Assembly (NCBI GenBank): GCA_964461025.1
Contig: CAYWSE010000007.1
Span: forward strand, 12,956-76,955
Direction of reading: 5' to 3'
Length of the DNA: 64,000 nt
Source of the DNA: JAHBVL01 sp964461025
GTDB lineage: Bacteria > Chloroflexota > Chloroflexia > Thermomicrobiales > UBA6265
The notes under the pieces were generated by a model. The model was not told the DNA's origin. It worked only from the letters and a program-made list of their open reading frames with translations, and ran no database searches. The translations under genes were made by a program, and so were the position numbers. This document shows positions 18,120 to 26,472 of this stretch, in pieces; position 1 is the stretch's first letter, and the number at the start of each line of letters is the position of its first letter.

Positions 18120-19734
18120 CGTCAACGCCTCGTTCGGAGGTCGCGAGTCGATTCAGCGGTATGGAGTCGATACCCTGGAGCGTGAGCTCGACGCCACTCC
18201 GTACGCTCTGGCGTTCGTCAGCGCGAACGAAGGCGTGTTCGATCAGCAAACGGCGAACGATCACGTCTTCGCGTTGTGCGAAGCCAATGAGCGCTGGTTG
18301 CCAGCGGCGACGCTCCATCCCGGCGACACCTTCTCCTGGCGGGAAGAACTCACTCGCAGTCTCGAGGCCGGGGTCAGGCTCTTTCGCATCAACCCGGTGA
18401 AGAGCGGATGGGCGGTCGATTCGATTCTGCTGTCTCTGCTCATCGACAGGCTGGCAGGTACCGGCGCGGCGCTCCTGGTCGAGTCTGCGCCCGCCGGGCT
18501 CCCGTCCGCTGTCGTGGTTCGAACGTCGCAAGCCGGCGTACCGGTGATTTTCTCGGAAGCGCGGTATTTCCCGCTTACGGAGCTGATCCCGCTCTCGCAG
18601 CATTATCAGGATGTCTTCATCGAAACGAGCCGTTTGACGAGTCCCGGCGGGATCGCACTCTGTGTGCGAGAGATTGGCTCGCATCGCCTCCTCTACGGTT
18701 CCGGCGCGAACCGGTATCCGGCGAACGTTGCCTGGCAGCTGCTCTGCCGAGCCGATATCGCGCCAGCCGAGCGCGAAGCGATCGCCTGGCGTAATGCAGC
18801 AACGCTCTTCAATCTCGATCCCGCTCCCCTTTTCTTCACTCAAACCAACGCGGAGTCAAACGGGACCGGCCCTGCATCGCGAAAGCACAAGAACGCGACT
18901 GTGCAACACGCCATGTCGGAACTGCGCCAGGCCGATCCGATTGAACGTGAAACCAGCCAGTTTCCTCCCGCAATCGACATCCACCTGCACGACAAGTTCG
19001 CCGGCGCGCCCTTTCCGCGGTTCTCAGCCGAAGGATACGAAGCGGAATTGCGACGCAATCAGATCGTTGCCGGCGTGTCGTCGTCCGCAACAGCAATCTT
19101 CCACGATCTGAAGCGAGGCAACGATGAAAATGAAGCGCTGCTTTCATCAGTGCCGGGGCTCAAGGGATATGTGGTCGTCGATCCCCGCTATCTCGATGAC
19201 TCGATTCAGGAACTCGAGCGGCTGCACACGTCTGATTTCTGGGTTGGTGTTAAGATCCACTGCGCTCACGCGAAAACGCTGACCGGATCGGCGGCAATGA
19301 CAGAGCTCATGGCCGCCATCGCCGAGCAACGCAAGCCACTGCTCGTTCATCCGTTAGGAGCGGATTGGCCGGAAGCGCTCTGCATGCATGCGGCCCGGCA
19401 CCCCGAGTTGCCGATCATCGCCGCCCACGCAGGCTACGGCGATGCACCGCATCCAACACACGATGCCGCGCTTCGCCTCTCGCAAGCGCCGAACATTGTC
19501 ATCGAGTTCTGCAGCACCTATCTGGCGCCAGGAGCGATCCGGCGCGGCATCGAGGCGGTTGGGGTGGATCGCGTGCTGTTCGGCAGCGATTTCCCGCTCC
19601 TCTCGCTCGAGTACATGCGCGTCGCGTACGAGTCCGCCGAACTCTCGGCTGCCGAATTAGACGCAATCTACCTTCGGAATGCGGCCAGGCTCTTCCCGTC
19701 GTTGGGAGCCATCATCGAGGAGGTCGCCAGGTAA
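18109..19734 (+). CDS. Tandem amidohydrolase-2 protein with degenerate first half
   Basis: 541-residue protein made of two amidohydrolase-2 (TIM-barrel) halves. The C-terminal half (about 286-541) has the full motif set: IDIHLHDKF, KIHC, LLVHPLG, AAHAGYG and FGSDFPLL. The N-terminal half (about 1-240) follows the same order but every metal position is replaced: DVNASFG for DxHxH, LLVES for LVHP and YGSGANR for FGSDFP. It overlaps the DegT gene by 11 bases. Active members are metal-dependent hydrolases or decarboxylases (PDC lactonase, ACMSD-like). The dead half may stabilise or regulate the active half. Confidence 0.83.
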   Translation: MLIDVNASFGGRESIQRYGVDTLERELDATPYALAFVSANEGVFDQQTANDHVFALCEANERWLPAATLHPGDTFSWREELTRSLEAGVRLFRINPVKSGWAVDSILLSLLIDRLAGTGAALLVESAPAGLPSAVVVRTSQAGVPVIFSEARYFPLTELIPLSQHYQDVFIETSRLTSPGGIALCVREIGSHRLLYGSGANRYPANVAWQLLCRADIAPAEREAIAWRNAATLFNLDPAPLFFTQTNAESNGTGPASRKHKNATVQHAMSELRQADPIERETSQFPPAIDIHLHDKFAGAPFPRFSAEGYEAELRRNQIVAGVSSSATAIFHDLKRGNDENEALLSSVPGLKGYVVVDPRYLDDSIQELERLHTSDFWVGVKIHCAHAKTLTGSAAMTELMAAIAEQRKPLLVHPLGADWPEALCMHAARHPELPIIAAHAGYGDAPHPTHDAALRLSQAPNIVIEFCSTYLAPGAIRRGIEAVGVDRVLFGSDFPLLSLEYMRVAYESAELSAAELDAIYLRNAARLFPSLGAIIEEVAR

Positions 19735-19800
19735 ACGTAAGTGCAAAGACGAAATCGCGAAAACGTGTTTCGCGGCGAAGAACACTGTTGGAGGGAAGCG

Positions 19801-20559
19801 ATGAACATCAAGAACACTGCCAAAGAACGCATGTTGAAGGGTGAACCGGCATTCGGCTGGGCGCTGGGTCTGGGGTCCGCCTTCGCCGGTGAGCGTCTCG
19901 CTGGAACCGGCATCGATTTCGTCATGATCGACGGTCAGCATGGTTCCTGGGGCGTGGACAGCACGTTTGCGGCGTTCCTGGCCATCGCCGCGGGCGGCGC
20001 GACGCCGATGGCGAGAGTGCCAAAGAACGACTATACGGTGATCGGCAAGTTTCTCGATGAAGGAGCCCTCGGCATCATCGTCCCGATGGTCCACACCGCT
20101 GACGACGCCAAACACGCCGCCGACGCCTGCCGCTTTCCCCCAACTGGGGCACGCTCATGGGGATGGGGCCGGGCCGGAGCTTATGGCGACGACTACCCAT
20201 TGGCCGTCAATGACGAGATCTTCCTGGCCGTGCAGATCGAGAGTGCCGACGCGGTGAAGAACGCGGAGGCGATTCTTGCCACCGAGGGCGTCGATGGATG
20301 CTGGATCGGTCCGTCCGACCTGCAACTGTCATACGGCCACATGCCCTGGTCTGACGAAGGCGTCAAGGTTTTGAATGCGGCGCTCGAGCAAATCGAAGCC
20401 GCCGCCAAATCGACTGGCAAGATCCTTGGGTTCGCCACCAACGGTCCAGAGCACGCCCGATCGCTGGCCGATCGGGGGTATCGGTTCCTGACCGCCGGAA
20501 GCGACATCGGATTCATGCTCTCAGGCGCCGCGGCGGGGCTGAAAGTCATGCGCGGCTAA
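19801..20559 (+). CDS. HpcH/HpaI-family class II aldolase
   Basis: 252-residue metal-dependent aldolase. The block GIDFVMIDGQHGSWG contains the family DxEH-like site, here D-G-Q-H. A catalytic arginine lies in ARVP, acidic metal ligands lie around QIESADAVKNAE, and GCWIGPSDLQLSYG is the characteristic active-site loop. GGAGGGAAG just before the ATG fixes the start. Family members cleave 2-keto-3-deoxy acids to pyruvate or glyoxylate and an aldehyde. With the DHDPS-class enzyme upstream, the operon carries two independent retro-aldol enzymes. Confidence 0.9.
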   Translation: MNIKNTAKERMLKGEPAFGWALGLGSAFAGERLAGTGIDFVMIDGQHGSWGVDSTFAAFLAIAAGGATPMARVPKNDYTVIGKFLDEGALGIIVPMVHTADDAKHAADACRFPPTGARSWGWGRAGAYGDDYPLAVNDEIFLAVQIESADAVKNAEAILATEGVDGCWIGPSDLQLSYGHMPWSDEGVKVLNAALEQIEAAAKSTGKILGFATNGPEHARSLADRGYRFLTAGSDIGFMLSGAAAGLKVMRG

Positions 20560-20611
20560 TGTGCGGAACATTGTCACGACCGGTTTGAAATCCGGTGAAC
20601 AGGCGGGTACC

Positions 20612-20734
20612 ATGGCATCGCAACAATGTGATTCTTGCCAATACGGAGGGCCGTTCGTGACAGCCGAATCAGGCTATCCGGTGGTGTGTTTGCACCGGAA
20701 GTCAACTGGAGAGAGGAGGCCAAGCCGCGAATGA
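20612..20734 (+). CDS. 40-residue CxxC...CxH microprotein (zinc-ribbon-like)
   Basis: A short reading frame, ATG 20612 to TGA 20732-20734, encodes 40 residues. It begins MASQQCDSCQYGG and later has VVCLHRKSTGERRPSRE. C6, C9, C26 and H28 form a CxxC-x16-CxH pattern that could bind zinc, and the tail is basic. AGGCGGG lies about seven bases before the ATG. It sits in the 260-bp gap between the aldolase gene and the second transporter set. The family is not recognised; the coding call rests on the ribosome site and the ligand pattern. Confidence 0.55.
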   Translation: MASQQCDSCQYGGPFVTAESGYPVVCLHRKSTGERRPSRE

Positions 20735-20821
20735 CGGGAATGTGTTCTGCAATGTGAAAGAGCGTCTTTCCATTGTTACAGACACACCACGATTACTGGG
20801 CATAGACCAAAGGAGTGAACG

Positions 20822-22417
20822 TTGATCAAGCACAGCAGATTCCGAAAGCCATTGCTCTTCCTGGGCTTACTGGCGTTGGTGGCCTCGATTATGGCCCCCA
20901 CCATGGCCGTGGCGCAGGATTCCAGCGAGGGCGGTGGTGGCGTCCTGGTCGGCGCGTTCGACGTCGGACCGGGTGGCGCGCCGGAACAGTTCAATCCGCT
21001 CACGGCGGGTGCCGGATTTACATGGTTCGAGAAGTATTTCTCGAAACTCATGCTCTACAACACCGACTTTACCGAGATTCAGGGCGAGCTTGCAGAATCG
21101 TGGGAGATCAATGAGGACGCCACCCAGTACACGATTCATCTGCGCGACGGCATCACGTGGCACGACGGTGAGCCATTTACGTCCGCGGACGTAAAGTTCA
21201 CCATTGAGTTTGCCGCAAATCCAGATAGCGCCAGCTACATCGGCGCCAAGTTCACGTCCGTCGAGTCAATCGACACGCCGGACGATCTGACAGCGGTGCT
21301 CAATCTGAGCAACCCAAATGCGACGCTGCTTGACGCCTTCACCTTCCTGGTGATGTTGCCGATGCACGTGCTTCAGGACATGGCGCCGGCCGACATGATC
21401 GAGTCCGACTGGTGGCGCACAAGTCCGATCGGCACTGGCCCCTTCAAATGGGTGAAGTACGAACCCGGCCAATATGTCGAGCTCGCGGCGTATGATGATT
21501 ACTGGCGAGGACGCCCAGTGCTCGATGGCATCATCAATCGCTATTTTCCCGAAGCGGGAAGCTCGGTGATCGCCCTTCGCGCCGGTGATATTTCATTCAC
21601 CTACCTGACGACGGACGAGGCGCTCGATCTTCAGGGAGACGACGCATTCACGGTGCTCGAGGGTCCCTCGCTGGTGGTCAATGCGTTCGGCTTTGATTTG
21701 ACCGATGAACGATTCCAGGATGCTCGAGTACGTCAGGCATTTGCTTACGCTCTCGATCGCCAGATCATGATCGATCAGCTCTTCCAGGGAACGGCCACCG
21801 CGGTGCCCTGCGCCTACCTTCTGCCGCAATTCATTCCGGCGGAGGTGAACATGTACGAATACGATGTCGCGATGGCGCAATCGTTGCTTGCGGAAGCTGG
21901 CTTCGATGCCAGTCAGCCGATTGAGATCGTAACGTACTACTCGGATCAGCTCTCACAGGACGTGATGGTCACTGTCCAGCAGTTCCTGGCAGATGCCGGG
22001 GTCACCGTTACGCTGCGCACGACCGACACGCCCGGCACCTACAACGAAGTTGTCGCCGATCCCGCCCAGTGGGACATCGCCTACTTCGGCGCTGCCAACG
22101 GACCTGACCCTGACGTGTTGTCGACGCACTTCGAGTCGAAGGCCGCGAATCCGGCCGTGATCAACCGCTCGGGCATCGCCAATGACGAGCTCGACGCACT
22201 CTTCGCCGAGGGCCGCACAACGGTCGATCCAGCGGCGCGTGCCGAGGTCTACCAGCAGATTTGCTCGATCATGAACCAGGAACTCTACTGGATTCCGATG
22301 TGGGTCACCACGCGGTTCGGTGGCGTCTCGGTCACTGTCGAGAACTTCGTCTGGACACCGGCTCCGGGTGGCGGCCGCTATTACGATGCAGCGCACCTTT
22401 GGAGTCTCGCATCCTGA
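20822..22417 (+). CDS. ABC transporter substrate-binding protein, family 5
   Basis: 531-residue binding protein with a Sec-type leader (basic KHSRFRK, then a hydrophobic stretch ending in MAVAQ). The mature part is SBP_bac_5: LAESWEINEDATQYTIHL and RDGITWHDGEPFTSADVKF blocks, then VRQAFAYALDRQIM. AAAGGAGTG is ideally placed before a TTG at 20822, so a TTG start is accepted. It differs from the first binding protein in leader type (no twin arginine) and length, so the two systems probably take up different ligands. Confidence 0.92.
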   Translation: MIKHSRFRKPLLFLGLLALVASIMAPTMAVAQDSSEGGGGVLVGAFDVGPGGAPEQFNPLTAGAGFTWFEKYFSKLMLYNTDFTEIQGELAESWEINEDATQYTIHLRDGITWHDGEPFTSADVKFTIEFAANPDSASYIGAKFTSVESIDTPDDLTAVLNLSNPNATLLDAFTFLVMLPMHVLQDMAPADMIESDWWRTSPIGTGPFKWVKYEPGQYVELAAYDDYWRGRPVLDGIINRYFPEAGSSVIALRAGDISFTYLTTDEALDLQGDDAFTVLEGPSLVVNAFGFDLTDERFQDARVRQAFAYALDRQIMIDQLFQGTATAVPCAYLLPQFIPAEVNMYEYDVAMAQSLLAEAGFDASQPIEIVTYYSDQLSQDVMVTVQQFLADAGVTVTLRTTDTPGTYNEVVADPAQWDIAYFGAANGPDPDVLSTHFESKAANPAVINRSGIANDELDALFAEGRTTVDPAARAEVYQQICSIMNQELYWIPMWVTTRFGGVSVTVENFVWTPAPGGGRYYDAAHLWSLAS

Positions 22418-22428
22418 ACTGAGCGCTT

Positions 22429-22456
22429 TTCGGGCCGGCCTGCGGGCCGGCCCGAA
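22429..22456 (+). terminator. Intercistronic GC hairpin between binding protein and permeases
   Basis: The arms TTCGGGCCGGCC (22429-22440) and GGCCGGCCCGAA (22445-22456) form a perfect 12-bp stem with a TGCG loop, starting 11 bases after the binding-protein stop. No U-tract follows, so partial attenuation or 3'-end protection of the binding-protein message is more likely than complete termination. Confidence 0.7.
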
Positions 22457-22517
22457 GCTCTTCCACAAAGCGGTCACTCTCCTGGCAAATGACGATCTGA
22501 AGGATCTTTAGTCGCAA

Positions 22518-23474
22518 ATGGGCCAATACATTATTCGACGGCTGATTATTACGATTCCGCTGCTCATCGCGATCTCCTTTTTCGTGTTCGCTCTCCTCCA
22601 GTTCACGCCCGGCGATCCGGTCGACTCCTATCTGCCGCCTGATGCGATGGTCTCACCCGAGCAACGCGAGCAGATTCGGCACCAGATGGGGCTCGACCGG
22701 CCATTTCTGGTCCGGTACGGCTACTGGCTGAAAGAAACAGCGACCGGCAACCTGGGTTTCCGGTTGATCGCCAAGGAACCTGTCGCTGATGCGATTCGAA
22801 ACCGCATTCCAGCGACCCTGTTGCTCATGGGCACCGCGATGGCGATTGGCATCACACTCGGAGTCTTCTTCGGGGTGATCTCCGCAGTTAAGCAATACTC
22901 TGTCCTGGATGGTCTCCTGACAGTCTTTGCGCTCCTGGGGCTCTCGCTACCGGTCTATCTGGCCGGTCTTCTAGGGCTTTATTTCTTTTCGCTGAAGTTC
23001 GATCTCTTTCCCGCTGGCGGGTACTCGACACCTGGGCAGCCGTTTTCGTTGACCGACCGCTTGCACCATCTGATTCTTCCTGCCTCGATTATCGCAATCA
23101 ATTACATCGCCTCGACCATGCGCTACACGCGTTCGGCGATGCTCGAAGTACTCGGTCAGGACTACGTGCGCACCGCGCGTTCGAAAGGTCTCTCCGAAGT
23201 CGTCGTGATCGGCAAGCACGCGTTTCGCAATGCGCTGATTCCAGTCGTCACGATCGTGGGCACCTACGTCCCCTTCTTGCTCGGCGGGGCAGTGTTCATC
23301 GAATCGATCTTTGGATGGCCGGGTCTCGGCCGTCTCTTCCTGGAAGGGGTTGGTCAGCGCGACTATCCGTTGATTATGGGCCTGACGCTGATACTGGCCG
23401 TGATGATTTTGATCGTCAATTTGCTGATCGACGTCATCTACGCCTTCGTCGATCCCCGGATTCGATATGACTGA
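22518..23474 (+). CDS. ABC transporter permease, DppB-like
   Basis: 318-residue permease with N-terminal IIRRLIITIPLLIAISFFVF, a PGDPVDSYLPP loop and the EAA loop DYVRTARSKGL...KHAFRNALIPV. The C-terminus reads DPRIRYD. It is the same length as the DppB-like permease at 9191-10147 but clearly diverged from it. The gene overlaps the following permease by eight bases. A weak ribosome site (AAGGATC) lies upstream. It would form the channel together with the next gene product. Confidence 0.92.
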   Translation: MGQYIIRRLIITIPLLIAISFFVFALLQFTPGDPVDSYLPPDAMVSPEQREQIRHQMGLDRPFLVRYGYWLKETATGNLGFRLIAKEPVADAIRNRIPATLLLMGTAMAIGITLGVFFGVISAVKQYSVLDGLLTVFALLGLSLPVYLAGLLGLYFFSLKFDLFPAGGYSTPGQPFSLTDRLHHLILPASIIAINYIASTMRYTRSAMLEVLGQDYVRTARSKGLSEVVVIGKHAFRNALIPVVTIVGTYVPFLLGGAVFIESIFGWPGLGRLFLEGVGQRDYPLIMGLTLILAVMILIVNLLIDVIYAFVDPRIRYD

Positions 23475-24387
23475 TCATGCCGCCGCATTGCCGCCGGCCG
23501 GCGGTCATGTCTCCGACACATTCGGCCGGGAAACGATAATCGACACTCCGGTCCGGCAAGTCGTGCGCCGCTTTTCACGACACAAACTGGCGATGTCCGG
23601 GTTGGCGATCTTTCTGGTCATCGTGGTGCTTTGCGTGTTCGCACCGATGATCGGACGGTACGATCCAGATACCGTCGATTTGATGGCTCGCAACCAGGGG
23701 CCATCGCGCGAGCATTTCTTTGGCACTGACCGAACCGGGCGCGATACGTTCACGCGGGTTCTTTACGCTGGGCGGGTCTCCCTGGCCGTCGGCGTCGTTG
23801 CCGTTGCGATTTCAGTTGCCATCGGACTCGTGCTTGGTTCGACCGCAGGTTACTTCGGCGGCAGAGTGGACAATCTGATCATGCGGATGACCGACGTGAT
23901 GATGACCTTTCCCCCTGTCGTCCTCATCCTCACCGTTTCGGCTATCGCCGGACCAGGCGTCCGCAACACGATGCTGGTCATTGGGCTTCTCAATTGGCCT
24001 GTTCCCTGCCGGTTGGTGCGTGCCCGGTTTCTCCAGGTGCGAGAGATGGAGTATGTAACGGCCGCGCGGTCGCTCGGAGTTCCCTCTCGCCGGATCATAG
24101 GTCGGCATGCTCTCCCGAATGTCATCGATGTGATGATTGTTTATGTCACTCTGGGCGTCGCAAATGCCATCTTGCTCGAAGCTGGCATGAGCTTCCTGGG
24201 CGTCGGTGTGCAGCCCCCTACTCCCAGTTGGGGCAATATGTTGAACGTCGCTCGCAACATCAGCGTGCTGGAAGGCGATCCATGGCAATGGATGCCTGCC
24301 GGAACGGCAATCGTGCTGACAGTTCTCGCGGTCAACCTGATCGGCGACGGCCTGCGCGACGCGCTCGACCCCCGCACACGAATCTAG
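23467..24387 (+). CDS. ABC transporter permease, DppC-like
   Basis: 306-residue permease with a long cytoplasmic N-terminus, a first helix at LAMSGLAIFLVIVVLCVFAP, the FFGTDRTGRDTFTRVLYAG loop, and the EAA region EYVTAARSLGVPSRRIIGRHALPN. It ends in GDGLRDALDPRTRI. It is translationally coupled to the upstream permease. No ATP-binding subunit follows; the next gene is convergent, so the energising ATPases are again missing from the locus. Confidence 0.92.
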   Translation: MTDHAAALPPAGGHVSDTFGRETIIDTPVRQVVRRFSRHKLAMSGLAIFLVIVVLCVFAPMIGRYDPDTVDLMARNQGPSREHFFGTDRTGRDTFTRVLYAGRVSLAVGVVAVAISVAIGLVLGSTAGYFGGRVDNLIMRMTDVMMTFPPVVLILTVSAIAGPGVRNTMLVIGLLNWPVPCRLVRARFLQVREMEYVTAARSLGVPSRRIIGRHALPNVIDVMIVYVTLGVANAILLEAGMSFLGVGVQPPTPSWGNMLNVARNISVLEGDPWQWMPAGTAIVLTVLAVNLIGDGLRDALDPRTRI

Positions 24388-24405
24388 CAAGACACTGTCA
24401 TTCCA

Positions 24406-24762
24406 CTACTCTGTTCGCTTCTTCCGCGACTGTGACTTCGCCGCGATCATCAGATAGCTCTCCTCGATCAGGTTTGCCGCTCCTTCCCAATCGGTCGAGT
24501 CATCCAGTCTGATGCCGATCCAGCCCTTGTGCCCGACATACGGAGGAGAAAAGTAGTGACCGGGATCCGAGCCGATCAACGCGTCTCGAAGCTCGAATTC
24601 CGACTTGCACCACACCGAGGCGGCACCATCATTCGTGCCGAACATCGCGAAAATGCGGTCGCGTACGCGAAAGGTCGGGTCACCCCAGGCGATTTTCTCG
24701 GTCGCATCCGGCAGTGCCAGGCAGATCGAGCGTACGCGGCCCTCGATATCTTCAGGCATCAT
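24406..24762 (-). CDS. MmcQ/YjbR-family protein
   Basis: 118-residue protein of the MmcQ/YjbR (DUF419) family with a double-wing fold. Supporting stretches are ICLALPDATEKIAWGDPTFRV, RIFAMFG and GHKGWIGIRLDD. The family has a DNA-binding-like fold, but its biological role is not established. The start at 24762 (or the next codon, 24759) overlaps the end of the esterase gene by about ten bases, which indicates coupling. Longer readings would run deep into that gene. Confidence 0.85.
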   Translation of the reverse strand: MMPEDIEGRVRSICLALPDATEKIAWGDPTFRVRDRIFAMFGTNDGAASVWCKSEFELRDALIGSDPGHYFSPPYVGHKGWIGIRLDDSTDWEGAANLIEESYLMIAAKSQSRKKRTE

Positions 24763-25423
24763 TTCCACCCGGGAGCCCGGCGATGATTGCTCTCGCCGCT
24801 TCGAGCTCGTCCCGGTTGATCGTGTGTCCCATGCTAGGATAAATGCGGAGATCGACGTTCGCCCCGAGTTTCTGCAGCACATCCCCTGTTTCCAGGACGC
24901 GGGACTCCGGAATGTGGGCATCGACATTGCTGCACCCGATGAACACCGGCGTCCCGTCGAGCGATCCTGTGTAGTCGCGAGGCGTGCCCTCCGGACCGAT
25001 CAACCCGCCCGAGAAAACCAGCAATCCCCCATAGCGACGGGCATTTCTTGCCGCGAATTCACTGGCGAGACAAGCCCCCTGTGAAAAACCGCCAAGCACG
25101 ATGCGCTCGGCCGGTATGCCGGCGGCGATGACATGGTCAACAAGAGCGCCGACCGTGGCCAGAGCCGACGAAAGGAACGGTTCATTCTGCTGGAGTGGCA
25201 TCAGAAAACTGAACGGATACCAGGTGTGGTTGGCAGCCTGCGGCGCCAGACATGCCACGTGATCGGCGCCGATCTCCGTGGCCAGCGGCAGAATGTCCTG
25301 CGCGCTGGCGCCCCTGCCATGGATCAGAATGAGCGCTCCGGATGCCTCTTCGAGCGGCACGCCCGCGGATAACACGGGCTGTCCCGCGTGCGGATCAGCT
25401 GGGAGTTCAGAGATGGCCTGCAT
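24752..25423 (-). CDS. Phospholipase/carboxylesterase-family alpha/beta hydrolase
   Basis: 223-residue cytoplasmic serine hydrolase. The oxyanion block LILIHGRGASAQD is followed by the nucleophile elbow GGFSQGACLA, an aspartate in GCSNVDAHIP and the histidine in SMGHTINRDE, giving a complete Ser-Asp-His triad. This is the COG0400 (YpfH/carboxylesterase 2) family, which acts on short acyl esters. It is the second-last gene of the minus-strand block that begins with the gamma-glutamyltransferase, although a 110-bp gap separates it from the FAA-hydrolase gene. Confidence 0.88.
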   Translation of the reverse strand: MQAISELPADPHAGQPVLSAGVPLEEASGALILIHGRGASAQDILPLATEIGADHVACLAPQAANHTWYPFSFLMPLQQNEPFLSSALATVGALVDHVIAAGIPAERIVLGGFSQGACLASEFAARNARRYGGLLVFSGGLIGPEGTPRDYTGSLDGTPVFIGCSNVDAHIPESRVLETGDVLQKLGANVDLRIYPSMGHTINRDELEAARAIIAGLPGGNDA

Positions 25424-25483
25424 GGTTGAATCACCGCTCCTCTCATCGTTACTGAAACGAGTGTACAGGAGCGTAAACGGGCA

Positions 25484-25513
25484 ACGGCGTGGGCAGCTGC
25501 CTGCTCACGCCGT
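25484..25513 (-). terminator. Inverted repeat downstream of the FAA-hydrolase gene
   Basis: Arms ACGGCGTG (25484-25491) and CACGCCGT (25506-25513) can pair around a GC-rich loop that itself contains GGCAGCTGCC. It lies 20 bases after the FAA-hydrolase stop. No good U-tract follows on the minus strand, so it may slow or partly end transcription before the esterase gene. Confidence 0.5.
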
Positions 25514-25533
25514 CGAACGAACCAGCAGTGCGG

Positions 25534-26451
25534 CTACTTGACCGGATTCTCCAGCACACCGAGTTTCTCGATTTCGGCGCGGACGATGTCGCCTGACTTG
25601 AGATAAGTCGCCGTGGTCGCGCCGACGCCGCCGGGTGTGCCCATGCAGAGAAGGTCGCCTGGCCGAAGGGTCACAAACCGCGACAGAAAGGCGATCGATT
25701 CTGGAATGGAGAAGATCATCTCGCCGGCGTCGGAGTGCTGCCTCAGCTCGCCGTTCACTTTGAGGGCCATCTCCAGTGTGCCCGGATCGCCCGTTTCGTC
25801 CTTCGTCACCAGATAGGGTCCGACTGCCGCGAAGGTGTCGGCCCACTTACCGAGCAGCCAGTCGAAAAAGCCGTCGCCCGAGCGCTCGGGACGTCCTTCG
25901 GCGAACTTCAATGACCGGGCCGACACATCGTTGAAGACGGTGTAACCAACCACATGATCGTAGGCGTCCTCGACAGCGATCTGTTTGCCGGTTTTGCCGA
26001 TGACGGCGGCTATCTCGATCTCGTAATCAAGCGTGTCGGAATCGAGCGGGATCTCGATCGAGTCGTTCGGACCGATGATCGCCGTGCCAGGTTTGATAAA
26101 TGGGCGCGGATTGATCTTGTCCTTCTCGACCGGCGGCGCGCCACCTTCGGTGATGTGCGACTGATAGTTGCCCGCCAGCAGGAAGATCGTCGGGGGCGTC
26201 TGCACGGCGGCGCCAAGCACGACTGACTCCTCGGGAGTCGTGACGATCGAGCCATCTGCGGCGCCACTGGCGACCTTCGCCGCGACTCCCAGACCTGCAT
26301 CACCCAGGGCGATGATCTCGACGACATTCTCCGGTAGCGACTCGCCAAGCGTTGCCGCGCCCTCCGCGAGGTCGACGACTTTGCCGTCGATCGAAAGTCC
26401 GGCCCGGAACGGACCACCATCAACTGAATAACTGACGAACTTCACGCTCAA
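25534..26451 (-). CDS. Fumarylacetoacetate hydrolase (FAH)-family protein
   Basis: 305-residue FAH-fold enzyme. The metal-binding glutamates and aspartate fall in LDYEIEIAAVIG and the DHVVGYTVFNDVSAR region, and the C-terminus has LRPGDLLCMGTPGGVG, which is typical of the family. Members hydrolyse or decarboxylate 2-keto acids with a C-C bond beta to a carbonyl. AGAGAGG eight bases before the GTG supports the start. The neighbouring oxidoreductases suggest it acts late in a sugar-acid or aromatic-acid route. A second family member lies at 42655-43542. Confidence 0.88.
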   Translation of the reverse strand: MSVKFVSYSVDGGPFRAGLSIDGKVVDLAEGAATLGESLPENVVEIIALGDAGLGVAAKVASGAADGSIVTTPEESVVLGAAVQTPPTIFLLAGNYQSHITEGGAPPVEKDKINPRPFIKPGTAIIGPNDSIEIPLDSDTLDYEIEIAAVIGKTGKQIAVEDAYDHVVGYTVFNDVSARSLKFAEGRPERSGDGFFDWLLGKWADTFAAVGPYLVTKDETGDPGTLEMALKVNGELRQHSDAGEMIFSIPESIAFLSRFVTLRPGDLLCMGTPGGVGATTATYLKSGDIVRAEIEKLGVLENPVK

Positions 26452-26472
26452 TCCTCTCTTGTTGCCCGGTCG

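Noticed and set aside
22429..22456. Full transcription terminator between binding protein and permeases
   Set aside because: The stem is strong but there is no U-tract, and the permease genes just downstream have no other clear promoter.
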